Positions 12,801 through 24,800 of a DNA stretch of 64,000 nucleotides are shown here, piece by piece. The position numbers and the translations under genes were made by a program. Position 1 is the stretch's first letter. Each line of letters opens with the position of its first letter. Source of the DNA: Acanthosoma haemorrhoidale (taxonomy: Eukaryota > Arthropoda > Insecta > Hemiptera > Acanthosomatidae); NCBI GenBank assembly GCA_930367205.1, contig OV884011.1:118169866-118233865 (forward strand), in the 5' to 3' direction. The notes beneath the pieces are model-generated. The model was not told the origin of the DNA. It was given only the letters and a program-made list of their open reading frames with translations, and searched no databases.

Positions 12801-15800
12801 ATAGGTACCTTTACCGCAGTAGAGCCTTGACCCTGAAGTTACATATTGCAGAGCATTTCTTTCTATATATTTATTTTAAATGGCAATTATATTGTTTATA
12901 AAAATATCATTGCACTGTATTTCCAAAAATAAATTTAGTTTATAATTAAATTTTAGCCATTATGAAAAACACTAAATATTGAAATTATTTGGTTTTCCAG
13001 TTGGTTTAAAAAAAAAGTATATTTATTCATGTTCTTGGGCTGAAAGGCTGTCTTGTCTAGGAGATAAATATTTCTATTTATGGAAATGAACTAAATTCAC
13101 TTCTTTTCATTAACAATTTATAAAAGCCAATAAATTTAGCAAAATAAATCTATTGATCAAGAACAACCCTAGCAAACTACTTGAGGTATTAAGTTCTTGC
13201 AAAACTGTAGCTAAGTAATACTATTAAAATTTTATACTTAATCTAATATTAAATATTTTAGTTCTTGGTTATGTTTTTCCTGACAAATTCATCACAATGA
13301 ATAAATTATTTATTATGCTTTGGTTTTAGATCTTGTGAGCCTGAAAATGACCAGGTTGATCGAGAAGTATGTAGTTTTCTAAGAGCTCATGTTCAACTTA
13401 CAAAAGCTAATCAAGTCTTCATGCTAGGTCAGCCTTATAGAATAACATTATTTCTAGAAGTTCCTGAGTCAGATAACAACAAAGCTGCTGGTAATTTACA
13501 TTTTGATTTAAATTTGTTGAAAATTATAAATATTCAAACTTTTAATAACTATTACGTATTATTATGTCCTAGGCATGTTTATGGTCTGTGCTCAACTGTT
13601 GGATAAAAAAAGTGTCTCAGTTACATTGTCATGCCGCTCTACAATGCTGAGATATCGAAGTCCATTGGTGCATACACTTACAACATTAGCCCTTGCCCCA
13701 TTATATGTATTTGATTTTTTAGAAGAAAAACAAATGGTTGAAGTTGAACTGTTTTCCAACTTTGAAGATGATCAGGTAATTTTATCTTTTGTGTTTTTTA
13801 TTAATATTTATCTAATTTATTAAATAGAAATATGTTGGTCGTTAAGTGCTACAAAGGCCTCTGAACCAGTTGAGAAATCTGCACCAATTTTGGTACAGTT
13901 AGTGGTATTGTTGCCCCTGTTATTCTCCTCAATGTTTATTTATTTTTTTGGTTTCTCCCAAATTTGGAATAAATAATGTTTAGTCCCTACAAAAAATATG
14001 GGGGCAGTGACCACAAGATTTTACCTCTACTTCCCTCTTCCTTGTTTGTTGTCATGGTCTAACCAGGCTATGAAATGGCTCCCTGCCTGTCTCTTGCGTA
14101 CTTCAATATTTTCCTTCCATTCACGTGCTCTTGTTTTTTTGCTGGATAAATCTTTTTAATAGGTTCTTTGACTGTCTCTTTTCCATTTCTTCTTTAGTGG
14201 GCATTTCTGTTTATTCTTTGTGTTTTGCCAAGTATATAAATATCAGATCGTCATATAGTTTATGAACCTCTCTGGTCCTCATCCACACCAGCCTCCATTT
14301 TCTATTGAACCGAAAATTCTTCTTAGAATCTTTTTTCCAAACATATCAAGCACCTTACATGCCTCTTAGCTTTATGAATTATCTATATTGCACATACATA
14401 CGTCATTACTGGTTATGTAAGAGATTTATATATTCTGTTCAGTATTTTTGAGTTCTAAATTTTGTATTTATGAGTTTTCTAAAATATTTTTTTGTTAATA
14501 TTATACGTTTCCTGTGCATATTTGTATTTATCCTTTTTAAGGGACTTTTAGAAATAATGTTGTGTACGTAAGTTGAATATTTGGTTACATATTTTCCATA
14601 TCCCTTTAGAAGGTGGGGGTGGTCTTTTGTTAAACTGTTATTTTGGGTAGGCAGGCTGCATTTGAATGTTCAGAGTTAAACATAAACTGTAGAAGATAGT
14701 GTTAAACAGGTAATTAAAGCCCACATTTGACTCGGATAAAATCAGGTTTTATGATGCAGAATGGTATACATTTGCATTAAGATTTGGTTCATAACGATGT
14801 ATAAGTTTTGTCATTTAAAGTTTTAAGACTGTTGTGCGTAGCCCAAATCTTGTTAAGCAAATGAATCGTTTGCACAGTGTGGCCATCTTCAAGTTCTATG
14901 ATATCAAGGTAATACAAGGGGTAATGCCTCGCAAATAAGGCCCCAATATTTATCACTAAATAGACTTAAGTACACCGACAAGATGGCTACAACAGGTGAA
15001 TCAGACCTCGACTCGATTTTGTCATCCCCACTCTACTCCCCACCAGGTGGCATTTGATGACCCAAAATGACATCGCACTGGCGTGAACATACCGCCCACC
15101 AATTTTATACAGTAAAAGAGAAAAAAATGAAATTACTAAACAAAAAAAAAGATACTTCAAAAAGATAAACTCTCCTAGCTTTGTGCTGGGAAAGGGTAAT
15201 AAAGGAAATGGAAACGATCTTCACTCCTAGGGGGCTATCAAGGAGGCTTCGCGGTGGCAGCCCATGGATGCAGCACCAAGAAAAAAATACAAACACAACT
15301 TTGACAAGGGAAAAAAATTAATTAGGAAAAGGCACAAGAGCTGATACAGGTCTCTTGTACTTGCCAGCCGGCGTTTTTACTACAAAAACTCGGATTATTA
15401 CATCCGAACCCTCGTGGGTTCAAATAACTCTTCCTCTAATCCACTACAAAGCAGGGGCAGAGGAAGATTTCAAAAGAACCATTTGACCAAGATCAATGTT
15501 GGAGATTCCTTACTACACTTCGATCTTTGCTGCATTGAGTGGAGATGCTCTGCTGACTACCAATGCCAGAATCTCTGACAGATCTGCTGGAGGAGTTGTC
15601 AACGTGACAAGCGATTGAGGTTCACATCATCTAATGAAACCTCAGGCAGAGCTTGGATAGGTCCACCGGCCAAGAAATGTCCAGGAGTGAGCACCTCATT
15701 GTCATTAGGATCACTTGACATAGGGCAAAGGGGTCGTGAGTTCAATATCACCTCTATTTTGGTTAGAATAGCGCAAAGTTCCTCAAAAGTATAAGAATGA

Positions 15801-18800
15801 GCTGACATGAGCCTAACCAAATTAGTTTTAATTGACTTTACACCAGCCCCCCAGAGGCCTCCAAAGTTTGGACTGTAAGGAGGATTGAAATGCCAAACCA
15901 AGTTCCGATTGGATAGTTGGTCCTTCACAATAGGGTATTTCAACTTGTTGAGAAATTTTCGGATCTCTCCAAGCAGGCCACACCGACAAAATTAGTCCTA
16001 TGATCCCTATATACATGCTGACCCAATCCACGACGGAATATAAAGTGATCTAGGCAGGCAAGAAACGTATCAGCTGAGAGAGATGACACGAGTTCAATAT
16101 AAACGCCCTTTGTCGCCATGCATACAAAAATGCAAATGTAAGCCTTGCCCTCTGCAGACTTACGAAGTCTCGAGAATCTGTCACTCAAAGGTCCCGTGAA
16201 GTTGACTCTAACATGGACAAAGGATCTACCATACACAGGCAAACTGCCTATGAAAGGATGCGGTGGTTTAGAGCGGAATCGAAACCCCACATTCCAGTAC
16301 AACCTTGCGATAAGTGATCTACCAGCTACAATCCAGTAGTCCCGGCACAACAGTGCCTGAAGAGTCTGAGGCCCAACGTAAATATTACTTACATGGTAAT
16401 TAGTGTTCCACAATAAGACAAGTCAAATGGCTCTTCCTTGGAAGTAGCAGTGAATGTTTTGCTGAACAAGACCTCAAAGAGTTACATAAGCGGCCACCTA
16501 CACTTGGTCACACGGCCTTTAACACCCCCAGGGATCTGCAAAGGGCGCCAATGACTGCAGCGATAGACACAAAGGCCCCTCATGAGCCAAGGACACAAAA
16601 TCATTGTGAATACGATGACCTTGTACTACGTTCTGCAACTCAGACAGATAAAATAATGTTGCTATATTTGACAAAATATTGCGCTTGGAATAACCAACAT
16701 ACAATTCGCCAAAAAAATAGTTAAAAACATCCAACTTGGTTAACCACTGCATTTCCAATTTCTTGTGAATCGAGTCCAAGTTTATAACTAAGACAAAACA
16801 AATATTTTCAGAAGGTTGAGATGAAAGACATGCGACTAATGATGGACTACTGCTCAACCATTTTTGAAGGAAAAATCCACTGCCAGAGCAGAGTTGTGTT
16901 AACTCCCTCTTGAGCTGAACAGCACTCTCCTCGGCCTCAGACTTGAGACTATATCATCAACATGCTTATCATTGCGCAAGATGTGTGCTGCTTCATAAAA
17001 TTGACCCCCTTTGTCAGAACACACCTGAACAACAGAGCGAATAGCCTGAAAGGGGAAGTGATACCATAGGTAACAGTATGTAAATTATCAAGCCTAGGAG
17101 GGTGCTCAGTGACCACCAAAGACACCACACTAGTGTCAGACATGACATTGTGTCATGAAATGAGGCCATAAGGACAACACTGTGACGAGAGCAGCAGGGC
17201 AAGTTTTTAATAGAGGCTGATGATCTAACAATGCTTTAACAAATATTTCGTACCCTAAGGGTTCGTCTATTGGAAGGTATTGACTATAAACGTGATCAAA
17301 GTTCCAAATAATGCACCTTGAATAGTATCAATAAAAGAATTCATACCTAGTTTAGTATTGGTTGGGATTTTTTTTTTAAATATCCAGCTGTAACTTCTTA
17401 TTAACATATTTTTTATATGCTTCTATCGAGCAATTCTGTTTTTCAAATAAGTTTTGATTAAATTTTTTTTCAACAGAATTATCCTGTCACTGATGTTGTC
17501 ATAGAATTGAAGTCTCAAAAGGTTCAAGTTTATTCATCCAGGCTTCAAATAGATGCATATCTTACTGGGCTTCGATATATTATGTTCCACTGGCCAATAA
17601 CTTCAGCTGTTTTTGGGATTTCTTTTAATTTAACAGTTATTCTATTTATATCAGCTCTTTCTTATTGGCAATTATATGGGACAAATGAACAAACCGGTAA
17701 TTAAAGTTTTATTATTAAAATTACTTTACTATTTATGTTGGCGTTGGCCAAGACTAAGTTAAATGTTTTAAAACTTCTTTATTTTCTTTATAATTGTTCT
17801 ATTGTATATATATTAAAAAATGTATTATGCATTAATTATCCTCTGCCTTGAATAAGGCTTTAAAAATGATAGTTTTAGCGGATAAACACCTCAAAAAACT
17901 GTTGAAAAAATTTTTTCATTGCTAAGTACATTGAGATTATTTAGTGTTGCTATAAGCAAATATTGCTTTGATTGTTATGAGGAACTTCTGAACACGATTC
18001 CACTGTAACTTTAGCCTTAATTGAAAAGTGGTAATTTGTTTTGTTAATTGCTATTGTGAAAAAATAATTACAGCCCATGGAATGCCAAAAGTTATTGTTG
18101 AAAGGGCTTGGGCTTTACGTTTGTTTCAAGGCATTGCACACTGTAAGTGGTGCTTATGAGAAATAGAAGACTTCTGCACACGAGGATGGTAAATTTCTAG
18201 AGTCCATATGATTATGGAATCAAGTTAATATAAGTTCAAATGGTATTTAATGATTCATAACCATTGGAATCTTCAAGCTGATATTACCTATCTCAATTCT
18301 TCATCTGCTGCTACAAAGGAAAGAATCTTTAAGGTTGTAGCAATGTTAATAAAGAAAATATATAAACTCTTTATTGTGAAAATTTGTATTTCCGTTAGAA
18401 AATTGTCTAATGGATCAATATCTATCCACATTCTTGTTTAATACTAGTACATAACTACAAAAACCTTGATCTTAACACAAACTACTGTAAGGTATTACAA
18501 AATAAATATCACTAAAAGGTATTGTGAATGGAAAAAATGGTCATGCATTCTAGTAATGAACCTTTTTATAACAAAAAGACTCCTAAATCAAAATTGCAGT
18601 TTGCTCTTTAGATCAATTGTTTTGTTACCCTTGTGCTTTAAAAAGTTTAAACACAGGTCCATTTCTGATATAGGCATCTAACATTGGTGATTAGGTCATG
18701 TTACCCCTAAGATTTCCAGTTCATTGTTTTCATGCTGGCATGGCTGAGTGCTCCCTCCTGTAGACTAAGGCATTCCCATCTTACTCAGCACAAGACCATC

Positions 18801-21800
18801 AAAGTACTGAACATGGTCCTCAGGCTTAATTTAGTAGCATACCAACTCTAAGGTAGAAGACATAAGCCAGTAAGAGATTTCCCTTTCATTATTTTTGGTG
18901 TGCTGCAATGGGTGAGTTACCTCCTATAAGCCGATACATGACATCTTAGCATAAGTAGGGCTGTTGTCCATATTAATTCATCATAGAAGATAAAATCTGG
19001 TTATAGGTATCCAATCCCGTCTGAGGTTCGACCTCAGGAAGGGGGGGGGGAGAACAAAAAAAAAGATTAATAGGTATCCAGTTCATTGTTTTCAAAGTGT
19101 CTGGAAACAACCAAAGAATATCATGGCTGCTAACATTTTGGCATTAGACAAAAACTACCTGAGAATGTTTCTTGGCCCTTAGAGAGAATGGTTTTAAGCA
19201 AGTTTGTTAAGGAAACCTGTTGATGCCCAATTCGTCCTAGAATACAGTCTAGTCAAACATTGTTCTGCCCCGAAAACATAGATTGTATAATTAAGCAATG
19301 AACCTTTACAATCTTCATAAACAATTTAGACCCCATGTTGCCTATGATGGCCACCTGAGGACTACAAAGGAACCTGGAATCATTTCTAAGAATTTCACTG
19401 CTTCACTAGTAGTTTTCAAATTTTGGCCAGGAATGTTTATTTATCTACCTCTGAACTAACCACACCTACCACAAACATTTAAAAAGGAATGTGTTTTTGG
19501 GTCCAATATAGTACTTTGCAGATTTGGTTAGACAGTACTTAATTAATACATATTTCCCTACATAGGTTTTGTTAATACTTGCTCCACTTATACATTACAT
19601 CTATTCAGATTCTTGGTCATTTTTTTAGAAGCTTCATGAAAAGTGAAAATGTGAAGAATTCAAACACTTATATTTCAGGTTTCATTTGAATTATGTAATT
19701 GGAAGAGTAACATAGCATTAGTTCATGTTTTTGTACATATTTAGGCATGTAGTAAATTTTTAAGAGATAATAACACCTAAACTAGCCTAGGAATAAACTA
19801 GACAATTTATATTATACATATTAATGGTAGATACAACGCAACGAATAGTGTTTAAACATTCATAAAACACGTAATATAAGTGTTTGAATTCTTCACATTT
19901 TCACTTTTCATGATCCACGGGTCGTATATTGTCCATGTATGCTCGCTAATTTCGAGTTTATCTCAAAAACACCATAAAAAAATCACAACATCGAAATATC
20001 ACAACAATTTAATATTCAAATATTTATTATTTATATATATTATTACGTTCTTTGAATATTGTATGATAATTTTATTTTTTATTCTTTTACTTTAAATTAA
20101 TTTTATTTACTATTTATTATTAGGTTCTATTAACAAAAATAATTCTGGCAAAAAGATAATTTTAATTTTACAAACATAAAAAAATAAACTTATATTAATT
20201 TTATAAATACTTGTCTATTAATTCGATTCCTTTTCTTCTTTAATTCTCTTCATTCTTTAAACAAAATTAATACTTCTTCTCTTCGTGCTATTTCTCTTCC
20301 GTTCCGCTTCAAGTCAATAACCACTAGCCAACAAAGTTTTTAAGTTTTTCTTACTCACAATCTCAAGCTAATAATATGTATTACGGGCTTTTTATTTCAT
20401 CACTGAATTCAGATACATATATCAGGCTGATTCCAAAAACTAGAGTGAATATAATGCTCTGTGTGTTTTCTCAGAACCACAACAACAACTAATTATAACT
20501 GGCTAAAAAACTAGAGAGTAATTCTGTGTGTGTTTCTATCATCACAACAGCCAGTATACTATCCTTTGTTTTTTTCATACACTCTCACTTGTTTTTATTT
20601 TGCCTTCTTGATAAGTTGGATTAAATATTATATAAAAACTCCACAATCTCTAATATCACAACATTCGGGTCCGCTCTGATTTAAAAAATTTTTGAGCTTG
20701 TCGATAAAAATTTTTCATGCCACTTTACTTTTGATTTCACTATTCACTTTTTTATCACTTTAACAATTTGCATTTTCTTATAACTAAATGACAATATCAA
20801 ATTATGTGTCACCAAAATTTTACATTTTTCATTTCAACCATTTACATCACAAATGTAATTGTACGTTACAGACATCTTAACTTTTAACTATAGTACCATA
20901 AATTTATAATTTCCAAGTTTTTACATTGCTGGGTTGACAATATCTTCATAATAAAGTATTAATTACTTTTAAATTTCAAACTTTTATATAGCTTTTAACA
21001 TTTACCAACTTGATGGTACAAAATAAACATACTTACATTTTAATACATTAGAATAAACTTCAATTTTCAAGTTTTTACTTTTGTCCGATTGACATTTTTT
21101 TTATAATAAGTTTTCACAATTGATTTTAATTTTATATTGTTTATATAGTTCAAGTTTTACATGTCATCCAATTATCATTATTTCATAATAATAAATATAA
21201 CTTTTTTCTTCTTTTTTTTATAATTATACTCTATTGTATTAAAAACATGCCTGAAATTATTTTTAAAGTCTTTCCTTTTATTTATTTTCATGTTGTTCCA
21301 ACTAAACTTGCCAAAGGGAATTTCACTAAATTGAGATGACATTTTAAATTCGAATTTATTCCAATCCAAAATTTTACCTATTGTATTTTTAAATTTACTT
21401 AAGGTTTTTATTGGGTCAGATTTTTTAAATTGTTGAATCTCTAACTTATCATGATTATTAATTACTCGTATTATATCACGATTAATTACCGATTTAGGTT
21501 CACTAGAGTTACTCGTTATTTTAATTGTATTTTGTTCCTTTATACTTTTTATATCCTCAAATTTATTCTCCCTTCTATTACTTTCATCATTATTTTCTTT
21601 TTTATTTGTATCTAAATCATTTTTAATTAAATTTTGTTCATGATCTATGAGTTTATTTTCTGTTTCTAAGTTAACTTCTTTAAAATCATTTTTCTGATTT
21701 TCCAGTTCCGGTTTTAAATCCGTTTCTAAAATATGTATTTTTTCATCCATTTCTACATTTAAATCATTGAAAGCATTTTGTAACTGTTGTTCAATTCTTT

Positions 21801-24800
21801 CACATTTATCGTCAATTTTTTAAAAAATTTCATTATTTTTATGTGCCAATTTATTGTTTTTATTAGATAATTCTAATAAATTTTGTTTATTTTCTTGTTT
21901 TAATTTTAATAATAAATTTGTTTCAAGTTTTAAATAATTTTGTTCAAGTTTTAAATAATGTTCGTTAATATTTTCCATCATTAATTTTAACATATTTTCC
22001 ATCTTACTCTCCTTCTTATCTACGTATCTATCAATTATACTTTGCTCATTTGGATCAGTATTGACACTATGCTTATCTTTTTCCATGACTGAATTTAACA
22101 ATATGAATCTTAATCACAAATACAATTTTTAACCTAATCTTTATATCAAATTTAAACACAATTTTTGTGACACTATCTAAACCGTATGTGGGCAACAGCC
22201 GGCCCGCGGGCCGGATCCGGCCCGCTGTAAGATTTGATCCGGCCCGCGAGACATTTTGAAAAACCCAATTTAAAAAAAAAAAATACACTACTTACTCATA
22301 CTCATGGAATCAAGTGAGCGAGCAAGCCGAGTGGCGGTGATCATCAAAGAGTGAGGCGGCAAACATCAAAGTTCAAAGCCATTGATGTTTGCCGCCACAC
22401 TGGCGGCGCAACAAAGGATTATTGCTTCGCAATTGTATTGTTCTACACTAGACGATTCTAGATCATTCCTTCATTTTGCCTATATAAGCGGGTGGATGGC
22501 CGGAACTTAGTTCAGTCCTATTCGAGCTACCGTGGTGATAAGTTTGCTTTGTGACTTTGTGTGCATCTTGAGTGCTTACTAATTATACCTATTTTCTTAT
22601 TAAGTTTATCGAACGATAAGTAAATGAAAATGATGTCTGGTGGAAGGAAACGAAAAGTAGATGCAGAGGGTCGCCAGTTTCAAGAAAAATGGACTGAAGA
22701 ATTCTTCTTTATCTTGCACAATGGTAAGCCTATTTGTTTGATGTGTAATGAATCCATTTCGGTGATGAAAGAATTCAATATAAAGAGGCATTACTCAACT
22801 AAGCATCCTACGCTGCTCTCACTGACAGGACAAATAAGAAAAGACAAAATCCAGAAACTTACCGCAAATTTGGAAAAACAGCAGCAAATATTTCATAGAC
22901 AAAGAACACAACTTGATAATGTTGTGAAAGCTAGTTTTATAGTTAGTTCAAAATTGGCAAAGTCATTGAAACCATTTGCCGAAGGAGAATTTATCAAGGA
23001 GTGTATGTCAGAAGTTTGCAGTGTTTTGTGTCCTGAAAAGAAAAATGAATTTGAAAAAATTAGTTTGTCAAGACGAACCGTTCAGTGAGATTCAAGAAAA
23101 CTCACTCCTAAAATCTAAATTTGAAGACGTGGAGTTGTGCGATTTCTACAAAAAATACCTCGAAGAAGACCATTTTCCGCAGCTTAGAAAATTTGCAAGA
23201 AGATTGATTTGTGCGTTTGGCAGTACTTATAAATGCGAACAGTTCTTTTCATTGATGAAAGTTAATAAATCAAAACATCGTACAAGGCTGACTGACGATA
23301 ATTTGGAAAATTCTTTACGTCTTTGTACCAGTGGAATTAATCCAAACATCGATGAATTAGTTTCCCAAATTCAAGCTCAAGTGTCTCATTGATTTCGGTG
23401 TCGCTATTTAACTTTCGTAGTTTGTAACAATTCTAAATTTAACGATTTAATTTAATGCTGTAGGTACCTATTTTTTCATTTCATTTTGTTATTTTAATAA
23501 ATTGTGTTGTAATAACATTGTCGTATTATTTCATGGCTGACTGATATCTATCGCTAAAAATTATGAACACTACTTTAAAATGCACTACTTTTAAACGCGG
23601 CCCGCGAACGTATTTGCACACTAAAGTTTGGCCCATAACATGTCAAAGGTTGCCCATACCTGATCTAAACAATCCTTTAGCCAGATTACTTCGTTATCAG
23701 TCCTTACGTTGGGCGCCGAATATTACGTTCTTTGAATATAATATGATAATTTTATTTTTTATTCTTTTACTTTAAATTTATTTTATTTACTATTAGGTTC
23801 TATTAACAAAAATAATTCTGGCAAAAAGATGAATTTAATTTTACAAACATAAAAAAATAAACTTATATTAATTTTATAAATACTTGTCTATTAATTCGAT
23901 TCCTTTTCTTCTTCAATGGTCTTCTTTTTAATCAAATATATAATTTTTCTCTTCGTGCTATTTCTCTTCCGTTCCACTTCAAGTCAATAACCACTAGCCA
24001 ACAAAGTTTTTAAGTTTTTCTTACTCACAATCTCAAGCTAATAATATGTATTACGGGCTTTTTATTTCATCACTGAATTCAGATACATATATCGGGCTGA
24101 TTCCAAAAACTAGAGTGAATATAATGCTCTGTGTGTTTTCCTTTTCACAACAACTAATTATAACTGGCTAAAACTAGAGAGTAATACTGTGTGTGTTCAT
24201 TTTGATACAACAACTATACTGTCCTTTGTTTTTTTCATACACTCTCACTTGTTTTTATTTTGCCTTCTTGATAAGTTGGATTAAATATTATATAAAAACT
24301 CCACAATCTCTAATATCACAACAATAATTTAATTATATATTTTTTCATATAATTTATAACTTTATATTTAACTTTTACGTTATCTCAAGGTTCTGTTAAT
24401 AAAATATAGGAAACTTCTGGCAAATGGAATAATGGTTTTATTTACACACATTGATTTAAAAAATGATATACAAATAAACTACGTACGTAATAAAATAATA
24501 CTATTAAATCTAAATTAAAATGGTACCTTATAATTATTCGTAACGTTATACTAATACTGGCCAGTGGTTCTTTGTGTTGCTTTCTTCGATGGTCGTCTTC
24601 ATTAGCGTGATCCGAATCGTCTTACTTGAGCGTCCTTTGTTCTCGTGCCGGGTGAAAGTGAAAAGGGCTGGCGTCCTCGTGCACTATGGGGCCGTAGCGT
24701 GGTCGCTACCTGGGCTGAAGTCCCTCCTCGGCCTGTTCCTGATGAAAGAGTGTCTCCCTGCTCTTAGCCTTGTCTCTATACTACCTACCGCTGCCTTCTT

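Larger units (their letters stand above)
22183..23662 (+). mobile_element. Non-autonomous hAT transposon, 1480 bp, with 8-bp TSD
   Basis: The element is bounded by the 8-bp target duplication ATCTAAAC at 22175-22182 and 23663-23670. The ends are CGTATGTGGGCAAC on the left and, inverted on the right, CAGGTATGGGCAAC. The left end has lost the AG of CAGG and gained a T. GC-rich subterminal palindromes (GGCCCGCGGGCC) follow inside the left end and recur as CGGCCCGCG on the right. It carries a transposase gene with its catalytic core deleted. It inserted into the leader of the minus-strand LTR element. Confidence 0.92.
20041..24323 (-). mobile_element. LTR retrotransposon with deleted pol, carrying a hAT insert
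   Basis: The element reads on the minus strand: 5' LTR (24323-23721), a primer-binding site beginning GGCGCCCAACGT directly inside it, a leader, a gag-like coding relic (22101-21178), an AT-rich non-coding remainder, and the 3' LTR (20663-20041). There is no protease, RT or integrase, so it is a large internal deletion derivative or a non-autonomous element. The leader is split by the hAT insert at 22183-23662. The primer site resembles the tRNA-Lys type used by several Gypsy-like lineages. The family cannot be fixed without pol. Confidence 0.75.
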
